A stretch of DNA of 32,979 nt from Lachnospiraceae bacterium (GCA_024695145.1 JAILIS010000045.1:1-32979), one strand, 5' to 3'; shown: positions 16,608 to 24,837, counted from the first letter of the stretch. The notes: generated from the sequence alone by a model not told the origin. Translations and numbers: made by a program.

Positions 16608-19211
16608 TTATTTTTGTAAATTTCGTATTTTCGACCTTTTCAACAATTTTAGACTTCCCAAAGTCTCATCCTTCGTCATTATTATTATCAACATCAGTAT
16701 CCCGAGCACGGAAAGGATCAATCCGGGATATGTGCCCGCGGGAGTATATTTCATCCGGATTTCATGATGTCCGTCCGAAACCCTGAAGCTCATCAGCTGC
16801 CCGAGCGCGGGAGAAGTATTTATCTTTTCGCCGTCACAATATACCGCCCATGACTGTTCGTAAGGTATGGATACTATCACGGTTTCTTCTTCGGGACAGT
16901 CTGTTTCAAACGTAAGATTCGAGCTTGTAATCTTTACAACATCTCCTGCATAACCGTTCAGTTTTGACGCAGCTTCTCCCCACTTTTTTATCGCTTCGGG
17001 ATCCTCGTAGTAGAAACAGGCCCGTGATATCTCGAGTTCATTGCCGAGTATCTGCATCTTTATCTCAACCGTATCACCCTCATTATATGTCCCTGCACAC
17101 AGAGTGTTCCAGTGATTGACCGTGAAATACACATCCCTTGATTCACCATTTACAAAAACTTCTCCCTCCTGTCTCGAAGGAGCATAGAAATAAAAATACA
17201 GCGGCATATTCCGGCTGACCTGGATGGTATATACAATATATCCTTCCTCCTGTGTCCTGACATAGCGGCCTTCCTGAGTCAGCTGCGCTCCCTCAAGGGT
17301 TATCTCGGGTTCAGCTTTTATATATACAGGATCAGTGCTCCAACATGATGCAATGGAATTTTGTTTTTCAAATGTATCCCCTTCATTCAGATCTATTTCG
17401 GAAATACTTTCCGGAGCTATAAAAGCAAGCGGCAGTGCATCGGGATTTTTGTATGCATGGTATTTCCCGTTGTACGGAAGCATCTCATACGGTTTTTCGA
17501 TAGTGTCGAATTTTGATATGTAGTATTTTATCCCAAACAGGTCATCCACAAATGCCGTGCTTCCTCCGTTGTAATATGTAAAATACACCGTTTTGCAGAA
17601 CCCGAAATTTACAAGCCAGTCAAGGATCTCATCTTTCTCGCAGGAACTGTCATGTGAAAGACCGATATAATCAAACATCGACGGGTCGTTGATCCCCCTG
17701 TCAAAATCCTTTTCCATCCTGTAAAAACCGGTATCCTCACTCTTAATGAAAGAGACGACATCATTGATGTTTCGATAATCCTCGAAAAAGGCCGTCATGG
17801 ACGGAAATCCGCCGTTTTCGGAATTGAGACTGATATACGCGGTTTTTGAACTGTAAAGCATCTCCGAAACAGATACGGCGAATAATAACAAAAACCATAC
17901 AGGGCGGTATTTACCTCTTATGATCATGATCGCAAAGACGGTTATCACCGCTGTAAGTACCGCATTTAAGACAAATCTCGGCATATCAAGGTACGGATTT
18001 TTCATTATAAGAAGCCAAATCATATACAAAAAGATCAGCGCAGCGGATATAATCACGATCTTTACTTTTTCTTTTGTTTCCCTGTCACCTTCGCTGTCGT
18101 CGCATATGAGAGAGATATAACCTTTATAGCCGGTGACCACAACGGTTATACTGATAAAATATGCATATCTCCAATAAAATCCTTCGGGATTGTTAAACCC
18201 GTGCCATACGGCATCGAAAAGATTGATATACATGCTTACGGCCACACTTGCAAGAACAAAAGCATTCGCAAGTTTTTCCCTGAGGTCGTATGATTTTGAC
18301 AGGAAATAGACCACTGCAAAGAAAAATGCCGCTACAGAGCAGTAGATGAGCGGCCGGAGGTCGTTTCTGGCACATCCCGAAAACATGCCGGCAAGCAGTT
18401 GATTCATGGGAAACCGTCTGTAGAAACCGTAGTCGGCTCCTTCCGTTGTCTTTTCTCCGAGAAGAGAAAGGCCGGTCCTTACAAGGAAAAATCCGTTGAT
18501 CAGAAGTACACACACACCCGAAAGAGCCAGTACAGGCAGCCTCTTTATACTTGACGTATCCCTGATGATCCTTGATATATACAGTATCACAAGGAAGATC
18601 ACAAGCATAAAACCCATATGATAATTAATGTAAATATAAAGAGCCGCGGTAATAATAAACGGAACAGCACTTTTACCGTCATCTACCAGTTTCAGAAAGA
18701 AATACAGTACAAGCGGCAGGATCGCCAGTGCACCGAAATAGATGGTCAGAACAAGATATCCGAAAAAGAACGAAGAAAAGGCATATCCTATAGAGAACAG
18801 AAGTGACATCCAGGATGTCTTATATCTTTTGTTAAGGAGGACCGACATCGAAAGAGATGCGATCGAGATCTGGAGTGAAAAGATAAGTTCTATTCCAAGT
18901 ACTATCTTCTCACCCGGAAATGCCAAAAGCAGAAACAACAGCGGATCATGAAGCTGGAAGGCCGCAAGACCGGGGAAATCTCCGCCGAGAGTCTTGGTGA
19001 GCATGTATGACCAGTCGTTATTTGTCTTCAGTGTATTGATAAAATACGCATAGAAATTGACAAATTCAACATTCATATCCCCCGTGAGTATGGAGTTATC
19101 CCCGAACGGATACATTTTGCATACCGCCCAGAAAATCTGCATCATCAGAAAGGGGATGAAAAACGAACAAAGAAAAATCTTAGATGATCTTGTATTTCTG
19201 TTCGTAGTCAT
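16608..19211 (-). CDS. yfhO: YfhO family polytopic membrane protein (GT-C-like)
   Basis: Large integral membrane protein, 867 residues, of the YfhO family. Family members in Firmicutes are implicated in glycosylating lipoteichoic acid or other wall polymers; that is family knowledge. About 12 hydrophobic segments fill residues 10-440. The first extracytoplasmic loop has the family motif YPFGDNSILTGDMN...FYAYF and the later LGGDFPGLAAFQLHDPL. A large extracytoplasmic beta-rich domain spans about 470-830, and a final membrane helix lies at about 835-855. Its ATG overlaps the end of the queuosine transporter gene by 32 nt, with a ribosome binding site GAGGG 11 nt upstream. The operon is probably headed by queF. 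No terminator is seen after it. Confidence 0.92.
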   Translation of the reverse strand: MTTNRNTRSSKIFLCSFFIPFLMMQIFWAVCKMYPFGDNSILTGDMNVEFVNFYAYFINTLKTNNDWSYMLTKTLGGDFPGLAAFQLHDPLLFLLLAFPGEKIVLGIELIFSLQISIASLSMSVLLNKRYKTSWMSLLFSIGYAFSSFFFGYLVLTIYFGALAILPLVLYFFLKLVDDGKSAVPFIITAALYIYINYHMGFMLVIFLVILYISRIIRDTSSIKRLPVLALSGVCVLLINGFFLVRTGLSLLGEKTTEGADYGFYRRFPMNQLLAGMFSGCARNDLRPLIYCSVAAFFFAVVYFLSKSYDLREKLANAFVLASVAVSMYINLFDAVWHGFNNPEGFYWRYAYFISITVVVTGYKGYISLICDDSEGDRETKEKVKIVIISAALIFLYMIWLLIMKNPYLDMPRFVLNAVLTAVITVFAIMIIRGKYRPVWFLLLFAVSVSEMLYSSKTAYISLNSENGGFPSMTAFFEDYRNINDVVSFIKSEDTGFYRMEKDFDRGINDPSMFDYIGLSHDSSCEKDEILDWLVNFGFCKTVYFTYYNGGSTAFVDDLFGIKYYISKFDTIEKPYEMLPYNGKYHAYKNPDALPLAFIAPESISEIDLNEGDTFEKQNSIASCWSTDPVYIKAEPEITLEGAQLTQEGRYVRTQEEGYIVYTIQVSRNMPLYFYFYAPSRQEGEVFVNGESRDVYFTVNHWNTLCAGTYNEGDTVEIKMQILGNELEISRACFYYEDPEAIKKWGEAASKLNGYAGDVVKITSSNLTFETDCPEEETVIVSIPYEQSWAVYCDGEKINTSPALGQLMSFRVSDGHHEIRMKYTPAGTYPGLILSVLGILMLIIIMTKDETLGSLKLLKRSKIRNLQK

Positions 19212-19875
19212 AAGTGTCTATACCCTCTTTGCTTTTTAATGCGCCGACCACCCAGTATGTCAGGGGTGTGAGGATAACCTCAAAGCACAGTTTAAACAGA
19301 TATTGGAACAGCATCATCTTAAACAGCTGTCCGTTGGTGACCGTCCCCGCAAATGCGATAAGAATGAAGATCGCGGAATCCAGTCCCTCTCCCACTACGG
19401 TAGATCCTATGGTGCGGATCCACAGATATTTTCCCTTCGTGTATACTTTGAGCTTCGACAGGATTACGGAGTTTGACAGTTCTCCGACCAGATATCCCAT
19501 AAAGGATGCGGCAAGCACTCTCGGAACAATTCCGAGCACCACCCCGTATGCACTCTGATCAAGCCAGTAGTGCGGGTAGGGCAGAATGATCGTAATAACA
19601 TAAGCAAATACCGCCAGAAAACTGCATGCAAACCCTATCCAGATAACAAGTCTTGCTCTTACAAAACCGTACACTTCCGTAAAAACGTCGGCAAGGATGT
19701 ATGTTACGGGAAACAATATGACCGCCGCGGGAAGAGTCACGTCCTCCCACACTTCCCACAGCTTGCCTGCTATCAGATTGGATACGAGAAGGCATGTGAC
19801 AAAAACCATTGCCAGTCCGACAAACATGCCTGTATATTCATTGTTCCGGTCCTGTGTATTATCATCCGTGTTCAT
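19180..19875 (-). CDS. yhhQ: Queuosine precursor transporter (YhhQ/VUT family)
   Basis: Membrane protein of about 231 residues in the COG1738 family, which imports queuosine precursors such as preQ0/preQ1. It has 6 hydrophobic segments and the family signature ILADVFTEVYGF, followed by GYLVGELSNS and GEGLDSAIFI. The frame is open to 20046, but that stretch lies inside queF. The ATG at 19875 begins MNTDDNTQDRNNEYTGMF, just before the first membrane helix, and has a purine-rich GAGAGG upstream, so this start is preferred. It follows queF by 22 nt, consistent with a joint queuosine function and shared control by the leader riboswitch. Confidence 0.92.
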   Translation of the reverse strand: MNTDDNTQDRNNEYTGMFVGLAMVFVTCLLVSNLIAGKLWEVWEDVTLPAAVILFPVTYILADVFTEVYGFVRARLVIWIGFACSFLAVFAYVITIILPYPHYWLDQSAYGVVLGIVPRVLAASFMGYLVGELSNSVILSKLKVYTKGKYLWIRTIGSTVVGEGLDSAIFILIAFAGTVTNGQLFKMMLFQYLFKLCFEVILTPLTYWVVGALKSKEGIDTYDYEQKYKII

Positions 19876-19897
19876 ATCTTTATCATCCTCTCTCTGA

Positions 19898-20392
19898 TCA
19901 TCTGTTATCAACCTTTTCAGGATACATATCGTGATGCGACAGTCTGTCCCATGCCACTTCTTCCCATCTGGTCCCGCTCCTTCCGTAGTTACAGTACGGA
20001 TCGATGGATATGCCTCCCCGGGGAGTGAATTTTCCCCAGACTTCAATATACTTCGGATCCATAAGCCTGATCAGATCCTTCATTATGATATTTATACAGT
20101 CCTCGTGAAAATCGCCATGATCCCTGAATGAGTTAAGGTACAGTTTCAGACTCTTGCTCTCAACCATAAGCTTTTCAGGGACGTAGGAGATATATATCGT
20201 CGCAAAATCCGGCTGCCCCGTGATCGGACACAGACTTGTGAACTCCGGACAGTTGAACTTGACAAAATAATCATTACCGGGATGTTTGTTTTCGAAAGTT
20301 TCAAGAAGTTCCGGAGAATAATCAAAGATATACTGTGTATCTTCCGCTCCGAGAAATGTCAGACTCTCCCGCTCTCTTTTTTCATTTTCCAT
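19898..20392 (-). CDS. queF: NADPH-dependent 7-cyano-7-deazaguanine (preQ0) reductase
   Basis: Cytoplasmic enzyme reducing preQ0 to preQ1 in queuosine biosynthesis. The 164-residue protein is the short unimodular type. The active-site Cys55 and Asp62 in [14 protein letters not shown] fall at the same numbers as in Bacillus subtilis QueF. The NADPH-binding motif [20 protein letters not shown] is intact. The ATG at 20392 has an AGAGG ribosome binding site 7 nt upstream. A candidate class I preQ1 riboswitch and a possible terminator occupy the leader (20425-20497). The transporter gene follows. Confidence 0.96.
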   Translation of the reverse strand: MENEKRERESLTFLGAEDTQYIFDYSPELLETFENKHPGNDYFVKFNCPEFTSLCPITGQPDFATIYISYVPEKLMVESKSLKLYLNSFRDHGDFHEDCINIIMKDLIRLMDPKYIEVWGKFTPRGGISIDPYCNYGRSGTRWEEVAWDRLSHHDMYPEKVDNR

Positions 20393-20424
20393 AGGTTTAC
20401 CTCTTTATCAGGATTTGTGCACCG

Positions 20425-20448
20425 AAAAAAGGGCGGCAGAAAGCCACT
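20425..20448 (-). terminator. Possible attenuator terminator downstream of the preQ1 aptamer
   Basis: On the minus strand a short stem GTGGC/GCCGC (one G-U pair) with loop TTTCT is followed after CC by six T residues (20425-20430). It lies between the aptamer and the queF ribosome binding site, as expected for an attenuator. The stem is only 5 bp, so this is tentative. Confidence 0.4.
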
Positions 20449-20454
20449 GACAGT

Positions 20455-20497
20455 CCTAGTTTTGTTTAACGACAGGATGGTGCAAACGAACTGTCGG
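20455..20497 (-). promoter_or_regulatory. Class I preQ1 riboswitch candidate upstream of queF
   Basis: On the minus strand a 6-bp stem CGACAG (20491-20496)/CTGTCG (20470-20475) encloses a 15-nt loop. An A-rich tail TTAAACAAAACTAGG (20455-20469) follows at once. The known Thermoanaerobacter tengcongensis preQ1-I aptamer has the same order, with the tail UUAACAAAACAAGG, so the tail match is close. The CTGTC strand also recurs at 20448-20453, which would permit an alternative pairing. Its place ahead of queF and the precursor transporter fits feedback control by preQ1. Confidence 0.66.
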
Positions 20498-20534
20498 AAA
20501 AGTCAAAAATAAGCATTCCTGACTCACGTGTTTT

Positions 20535-20563
20535 ATGGTATCATCTGTTGAGAGTAATTACAA
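20535..20563 (-). promoter_or_regulatory. Promoter of the queF operon
   Basis: On the minus strand TTGTAA (20558-20563), 17 nt, then TACCAT (20535-20540). Transcription would begin near 20528, about 30 nt before the riboswitch stem. A plus-strand -10-like TATCAT (20539-20544) for the MATE gene overlaps it, so the two divergent units may share this site. Confidence 0.45.
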
Positions 20564-20585
20564 GTACAGATCTGTCAAAGGATTT

Positions 20586-21947
20586 ATGGATAAGAACAGA
20601 CACATTCAAAATCATATTACCGATATGACGACAGGGGATCCTGTCAAACATATCCTGCTGTTTTCACTGCCTGCTCTTATAGGTAATATCTTTCAGCAGA
20701 TATATAATCTGACGGATTCCGTTATAGTCGGCAGATTTGTGGGACCGGACGCCCTTGCAGCAGTAGGGGCAAGCGCCTCCGTCACTTTTCTTTTCTTTGC
20801 TCTTTGTACGGGGATCGGCAACGGGGGAGGAATAGTGGTCAGCCAGTTCTATGGTGCCGGCGACAGTGACAACGTTAAGAAATGCATAGTAAATACCGGA
20901 TTTATCATGCTGCTTGTCCCGCTTGCTGTCGGAAGTGCCGGTTATGCATTTGCTCCTTCTCTTCTTCGGCTTCTTGACACTCCTGCCGATATCCTTCCGA
21001 GTGCCTCCATGTATATAAGATACATGAGTATAGGACTTCTGTTTGTATCAATGTACAATTTTCTGGCATCGATGCTAAGAGCTCTCGGGGATTCAAGGAC
21101 TCCTCTTTATTTTCTCATCATATCAACCCTTTTAAATGTCGGACTTGATATAGTTTTTGTATATAACCTTAAAATGGGGGTCAAAGGAGTCGCTCTGGCC
21201 ACTATAATCGCGCAGTTCATTTCCGCTGTGACCTGTGCCGTATATGCATGCAGGATCAATCCCTATTTCAAACTTGAGCGCTCTGTTTTTGTCATATCTT
21301 CAAGAATGATATACAGCGTCATCCGCCTGGGTGTACCCATGTCACTTCAGTTCGGGCTCATATCCATATCATCCATGGCTGTCCAGAGAGTCGTTAACTC
21401 ATACGGTACATTGGTCATCGCGGCATTTACGGCCATTAACAGGATAGAGCAGCTCATACACCAGCCTTTTACCACTCTGGGAGCATCTCTTGCCACATTT
21501 TCCGGACAGAATTACGGTGCCAAAAAACTTGACCGGGTATATATGGGCTATAAAAAAGGATTCCTTATCATGGCGGTGCTGTCTGCTGTCATGATACTGA
21601 CAATGCAGCTGTTTGGCGGTTCTATCACAGGCATGTTTGTAACTGATCCACGAGTCGTTGCTCTCGGAAAAAAGGGACTTATGATCACAAGTGTATTCTA
21701 CCCGACACTTGGTGCGATATATGTTATAAGAGGAGTTCTGACAGGCGTGGGAGACGCTTTCTTTGCTCTCTTTAACGGGATCGTGGAAGTTATCGGAAGG
21801 TTCACCCTGCCGCTTTTCATGACCAAATATATGGGAATGGGCGAAACCGGAATATGGGTATCCGCGGGTGTTGTATGGGTGGTAAGTGCCATTACGGCCT
21901 GGCTGCGATATTATACTTATCTTCACGGCAGGATAAGTAAAGCGTAG
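20586..21947 (+). CDS. MATE family multidrug/metabolite efflux transporter
   Basis: Polytopic exporter of the MATE family, about 453 residues with 12 hydrophobic segments. The N-terminal GDPVKHILLFSLPALIGNIFQQ and the NLTDSVIVGRFVG segment are characteristic. The second half repeats the fold, with NRIEQLIHQPFTTLGASLATFSGQNYGA. The frame is open to 20535, but an AAAGGA ribosome binding site lies just before the ATG at 20586 (MDKNRHIQNHITDMTTG), which matches family N-termini. Substrate is unknown; MATE proteins use Na+ or H+ gradients. It is transcribed divergently from queF and followed after about 90 nt by an SDR gene. Confidence 0.94.
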   Translation: MDKNRHIQNHITDMTTGDPVKHILLFSLPALIGNIFQQIYNLTDSVIVGRFVGPDALAAVGASASVTFLFFALCTGIGNGGGIVVSQFYGAGDSDNVKKCIVNTGFIMLLVPLAVGSAGYAFAPSLLRLLDTPADILPSASMYIRYMSIGLLFVSMYNFLASMLRALGDSRTPLYFLIISTLLNVGLDIVFVYNLKMGVKGVALATIIAQFISAVTCAVYACRINPYFKLERSVFVISSRMIYSVIRLGVPMSLQFGLISISSMAVQRVVNSYGTLVIAAFTAINRIEQLIHQPFTTLGASLATFSGQNYGAKKLDRVYMGYKKGFLIMAVLSAVMILTMQLFGGSITGMFVTDPRVVALGKKGLMITSVFYPTLGAIYVIRGVLTGVGDAFFALFNGIVEVIGRFTLPLFMTKYMGMGETGIWVSAGVVWVVSAITAWLRYYTYLHGRISKA

Positions 21948-22038
21948 AGGTGTAAATAATACGCTTTCAGCTTTCGGTTCCATATGATAGAATTAAGCTG
22001 CTTAAAAGAAAACAGATAAAACGGGAGGTAAGATTAAC

Positions 22039-22815
22039 ATGTTCAAAAGGATTTTCGAGATCACCGGAAATGTGGCAATAGTCACCGGCTGTTCATCAGG
22101 ACTCGGCGTACAGATGGCTAATGCCCTTGCCAATCAGGGGTGTAAGATAGTCGCCATAGCACGAAGAATGGAAATGCTCGAGCAGGTCTGCAAAAACATT
22201 TCCGAAGAGCACGGTGTTGAGACGCTTCCGATAAAGTGCGACATTACAAATACCGAAGAGATCGAAAAAACGGTCAGGACCGTTATGGATCGTTTCGGAC
22301 GTGTGGATATTCTTATAAACAACGCAGGAACAGGTGCCGTGGATCATGCGGAAAACATTACGGACGAACAGTTCCAGAAAGAATTTGACGTTGATCTGTT
22401 CGGAACTTTCAAATTTGCGCGTGCCGTAGCCAATCAGGCTATGATCCCCGCACAATACGGCCGTATCATAAATATCGCATCAATGTACGGACTTGTCGGC
22501 AACAAAGTGGCGGGTTCGGCCCCGTATCACGCTGCCAAGGGAGGTGTCGTCAACCTGACAAGAGCTCTTGCGGCGGAATGGGGTAAATACAAGATCACCG
22601 TCAATTCGATCTGTCCGGGATACTTCTATACGCCCCTTACCACCGATACTTTAAACAGTGAATTCTTCCAGCAGAATGCCAAGACCATGATACCTCTTGA
22701 GCGCTACGGAAATGAAGGAGAACTGGACACCGCAGTTGTATTTCTGGCTTCTCCCAATTCATCATACGTGACCGGTATAGCTCTTCCGGTAGACGGCGGT
22801 TATACCTGTATGTAA
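22039..22815 (+). CDS. SDR-family NAD(P)-dependent oxidoreductase (gluconate 5-dehydrogenase-like)
   Basis: Classical short-chain dehydrogenase, 258 residues. The cofactor motif G17-x3-G21-x-G23 is in TGCSSGLGVQ, and NNAG lies at 95-98. The catalytic S148, Y163 and K167 (YHAAKGG) are present, as are the PGYFYTPLT loop and the C-terminal TGIALPVDGGYT. The arginine pair after strand 2 (ARRMEML) favours NADP(H). Overall similarity is to gluconate 5-dehydrogenase/3-oxoacyl reductase-like SDRs; the substrate is not known. A strong ribosome binding site GGGAGG lies 10 nt upstream. The region after the stop holds the repeat/tRNA block. Confidence 0.92.
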   Translation: MFKRIFEITGNVAIVTGCSSGLGVQMANALANQGCKIVAIARRMEMLEQVCKNISEEHGVETLPIKCDITNTEEIEKTVRTVMDRFGRVDILINNAGTGAVDHAENITDEQFQKEFDVDLFGTFKFARAVANQAMIPAQYGRIINIASMYGLVGNKVAGSAPYHAAKGGVVNLTRALAAEWGKYKITVNSICPGYFYTPLTTDTLNSEFFQQNAKTMIPLERYGNEGELDTAVVFLASPNSSYVTGIALPVDGGYTCM

Positions 22816-22826
22816 AAATTCATAAA

Positions 22827-22888
22827 GCTCAGACAAAAAAGAACCATCTCTTCGGATGATCCTTTTTCATTCGAGCGATAGACGGGAC
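22827..22888. repeat. Direct repeat copy A: partial tRNA-Gly 3' end plus terminator
   Basis: These 62 nt match 22948-23009 (offset 121) with only about 4 differences. Read on the minus strand the unit is the last 14 nt of tRNA-Gly, a 10-nt spacer, a hairpin and a T-tract. In this copy there is no tRNA body beyond the T-stem strand; instead a 62-nt hairpin continues to the right. Confidence 0.85.
22835..22862 (-). terminator. Second copy of the tRNA terminator
   Basis: On the minus strand stem GGATCATC/GATGGTTC (two G-U pairs) with loop CGAAGA, followed by six T residues. Read on the plus strand the same positions give A-C mismatches. The hairpin therefore suits a leftward transcript better than the SDR mRNA, although it may weakly end that mRNA too. 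Confidence 0.6.
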
Positions 22889-22939
22889 CGGGTTTCGTCA
22901 CGTCCGGCTTCGCCGTCCCTGACAGGTCGTCCCGTCTAT
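22878..22939. repeat. 62-nt nested inverted repeat (hairpin) ending in tRNA-Gly 3' sequence
   Basis: An outer perfect 11-bp inverted repeat (ATAGACGGGAC at 22878-22888, GTCCCGTCTAT at 22929-22939) encloses GTCA/TGAC and, innermost, CGGC-TTC-GCCG. One outer arm is the T-stem/acceptor 3' strand of the neighbouring tRNA-Gly. No known RNA family is recognised. Confidence 0.7.
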
Positions 22940-22947
22940 ATTTAAAG

Positions 22948-23009
22948 GCTCTAACGAAAAAGAACCATCTCTTCGGATGGTCCTTTTTCATTCGAGCGAT
23001 AGACGGGAC
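22948..23009. repeat. Direct repeat copy B: 3' end of the intact tRNA-Gly plus its terminator
   Basis: Partner of copy A (22827-22888). It spans the last 14 nt of the functional tRNA gene and the downstream terminator. The two copies differ at about four positions, and all of the differences lie outside the tRNA-derived part. Confidence 0.85.
22957..22983 (-). terminator. Rho-independent terminator of tRNA-Gly
   Basis: On the minus strand GGACCATC/GATGGTTC (one G-U pair) with loop CGAAGA, followed by five T residues. It begins about 12 nt after the tRNA 3' end. Confidence 0.85.
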
Positions 23010-23067
23010 TCGAACCCGCGGCCTCGACCTTGGCAAGGTCGCGCTCCACCAACTGAGCCACTATCGC
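22996..23067 (-). tRNA. tRNA-Gly(GCC)
   Basis: A complete cloverleaf reads on the minus strand. The acceptor stem is GCGATAG/CTATCGC (7 bp). The D-stem is GCTC/GAGC with loop AGTTGGTG. The anticodon stem is CGACC/GGTCG with loop TTGCCAA, giving anticodon GCC. The variable loop is 5 nt, and the T-arm is GCGGG/CCCGT around TTCGAGT. The discriminator base is T (22995), and CCA is not encoded. It has its own promoter in the 3' end of the pseudouridine synthase gene and its own terminator. Confidence 0.95.
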
Positions 23068-23087
23068 ATTTGTTTTGTGACCTATTA

Positions 23088-23116
23088 ATGTTATCAGAGG
23101 CCGAAAGAAAAGTCAA
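23088..23116 (-). promoter_or_regulatory. Promoter of tRNA-Gly, with its -35 inside the upstream coding region
   Basis: On the minus strand TTGACT (23111-23116), 17 nt, then TAACAT (23088-23093). The predicted start near 23081 is about 14 nt before the mature tRNA 5' end. The -35 and spacer lie in the last codons of the RluA-type gene, whose stop codon ends at 23094. Confidence 0.6.
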
Positions 23117-23771
23117 CGCTTTTTTCTATTTTCTCACCTGTTTGGGGATGAATGAATTCCAGCCAGTCGGCAACAAGCGCGATCCCTTTCGGATATGAAG
23201 ATGCCGCACCGTATTTGACATCACCGACTATGGGATGGTTCATATGCGACAACTGGGCCCTTATCTGATGAAACCGCCCTGTAACAAGCTGCACTGACAG
23301 TAATGTCCTGTTTTCCTCTGTGTATATCTTTTTTGTACGATATACAAGAACTGCTTCTTGCAGTTTGATGTCCGAAGCGGAGGGATCCGCTATTACGGAC
23401 ATGCTCTTACGGCTGTCTTTATACATCATATCCGTAAGCTTTAAATCCTTTGGAGCATCCACGATCCCTTCGACAAGTGCAAGATACCCCTTTTTCATAT
23501 TCATGTTTTGAACCTGTCGGGATAGATCTGCGGCAGAGTGCCTGTTTTTGGCAAATACCAAAAGGCCCGCAACGGGCTGATCAAGCCTGTGAACAACACC
23601 CAAATACGGTTCACCTTTCATTTTGGGGGTACTTTTTTTGATATGTTCTTTGAGTATACTGACACAATCCGGCTGTCCTACCTTTGCAGACTGTACTGCC
23701 AGTCCGGCAGGTTTATACACCACGATAATACAATCATCTTCGATCAGTATTGTCAGTGTTTCTTTACTCAA
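23094..23771 (-). CDS. RluA-family rRNA/tRNA pseudouridine synthase
   Basis: Pseudouridine synthase of 225 residues; lacking an N-terminal S4 domain, it is a short RluA/RluD-type enzyme. The catalytic Asp is in VHRLDQPVAGLLVFAK. YKPAGLAVQS and the C-terminal GRFHQIRAQLSHMNHPIVGD are family hallmarks. The start is a TTG at 23771, supported by a GAAGGA ribosome binding site 7 nt upstream and by no in-frame ATG nearby. It overlaps the end of murG by 8 nt. The RNA target cannot be read from the sequence. Confidence 0.92.
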   Translation of the reverse strand: MSKETLTILIEDDCIIVVYKPAGLAVQSAKVGQPDCVSILKEHIKKSTPKMKGEPYLGVVHRLDQPVAGLLVFAKNRHSAADLSRQVQNMNMKKGYLALVEGIVDAPKDLKLTDMMYKDSRKSMSVIADPSASDIKLQEAVLVYRTKKIYTEENRTLLSVQLVTGRFHQIRAQLSHMNHPIVGDVKYGAASSYPKGIALVADWLEFIHPQTGEKIEKSVDFSFGL

Positions 23772-24837
23772 GAGAACATCCTTCGATCAGCTCCATGACT
23801 GCAAAGACTGCGTTTGTCTGATCGCTTTTTTGCATATGTTCGCGATAATCCTCACGCCTGTCATAGAGTTCACATATGGCATCATACAGAGAATCCTCGC
23901 TAAGATCCTTATCTTCATCAAGGACCATGGAAAACCCCTGTTTTCTGAACGATTCGGCATTCAGTATCTGATCGCCTCTTGATGCTGATGCCGGAAGCGG
24001 TATCAGAAGATTCGGTTTGTGAAGAGCCAGCAGCTCACAGATCGCGTTTGCACCTGCACGGGACACAACGATATCCGCCAAAGCGAACAGATCCTTCATC
24101 TCATCTTTTGCATACTCGATCTGTATGTATCCCACCGTGCCGTTTAAAGACTCATCGGTTTTGCCCTTGCCACACAGATGCATGACATTAAAACTGTCGG
24201 TAAGTCGCGGCAGTATCTTCCTGATCATATCATTGACGGATGCAGCTCCAAGGCTTCCGCCGACTACCATGACAACAGGCTTTTGGGAGTCTGCAAATCC
24301 GCACATTTTTGCTGCTTTTTCAGGATCGCCGAGCATGAGCTCGGCTCTTATCGGAAGACCGGTAAGAACAGCCTTATCCTTGGGAAGTTTTTCAACAGTC
24401 TCCGGGAAATTGCAGCATATCTTTGTTGCGGATGAAAAACTGAGTTTATTTGCAAGACCCGGTGTCATGTCGGATTCATGAATGATCACCGGCACATGAT
24501 TTTTACGTGCCGCCCATACAACCGGTACTGAAACAAAACCGCCTTTTGAAAAGACGATTGAAGGCTTAAGTTCTTTTATGATACGGTTCGCTTCGGAAAA
24601 ACCCTTGAGCACGCGAAAAGGATCGGTGAAATTCTTCACCGAGAAATATCTTCTGAATTTTCCGGTCGCTATACCGTGATAGGGGATGGAGTAATCTTCG
24701 ATAAGAGCTTTCTCCATCCCTTCATATGATCCGATATACTGAATATCATATCCGGCGCTAAGAAGCGCCGGTATCAATGCGATATTCGGTGTGACATGTC
24801 CGGCGGTACCCCCGCCTGTCAGTACAATCGTCTTCAT
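23764..24837 (-). CDS. murG: UDP-GlcNAc:undecaprenyl-PP-MurNAc-pentapeptide GlcNAc transferase
   Basis: Peripheral inner-membrane GT-B glycosyltransferase that makes lipid II from lipid I. Length 357 residues, normal for the family. The N-terminal TGGGTAGHVTPN loop, FSKGGFVSVPVVWAA, IHESDMTPGLANK, the mid-protein GGSLGAASVN and the UDP-GlcNAc-binding VSRAGANAICELLALHKPNLLIP with a following DQ are all present. The start codon shares one base with the pgi stop (TGATG). Here it sits outside a dcw cluster, between pgi and a pseudouridine synthase gene, an arrangement seen in some Lachnospiraceae. All key motifs are intact. Confidence 0.97.
   Translation of the reverse strand: MKTIVLTGGGTAGHVTPNIALIPALLSAGYDIQYIGSYEGMEKALIEDYSIPYHGIATGKFRRYFSVKNFTDPFRVLKGFSEANRIIKELKPSIVFSKGGFVSVPVVWAARKNHVPVIIHESDMTPGLANKLSFSSATKICCNFPETVEKLPKDKAVLTGLPIRAELMLGDPEKAAKMCGFADSQKPVVMVVGGSLGAASVNDMIRKILPRLTDSFNVMHLCGKGKTDESLNGTVGYIQIEYAKDEMKDLFALADIVVSRAGANAICELLALHKPNLLIPLPASASRGDQILNAESFRKQGFSMVLDEDKDLSEDSLYDAICELYDRREDYREHMQKSDQTNAVFAVMELIEGCSLE

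Noticed and set aside
22827..23009. Simple att-site pair of an integrated mobile element
   Set aside because: The repeat takes only 14 nt of the tRNA and 48 nt of downstream terminator, and just about 60 nt separate the copies with no integrase; a scar remains possible but a present element does not.
22800..23036. Minus-strand 78-codon frame through the repeat block
   Set aside because: It translates the terminators and tRNA repeats in series; the repeated peptide segments come from the DNA repeat, and the tRNA explains the region better.
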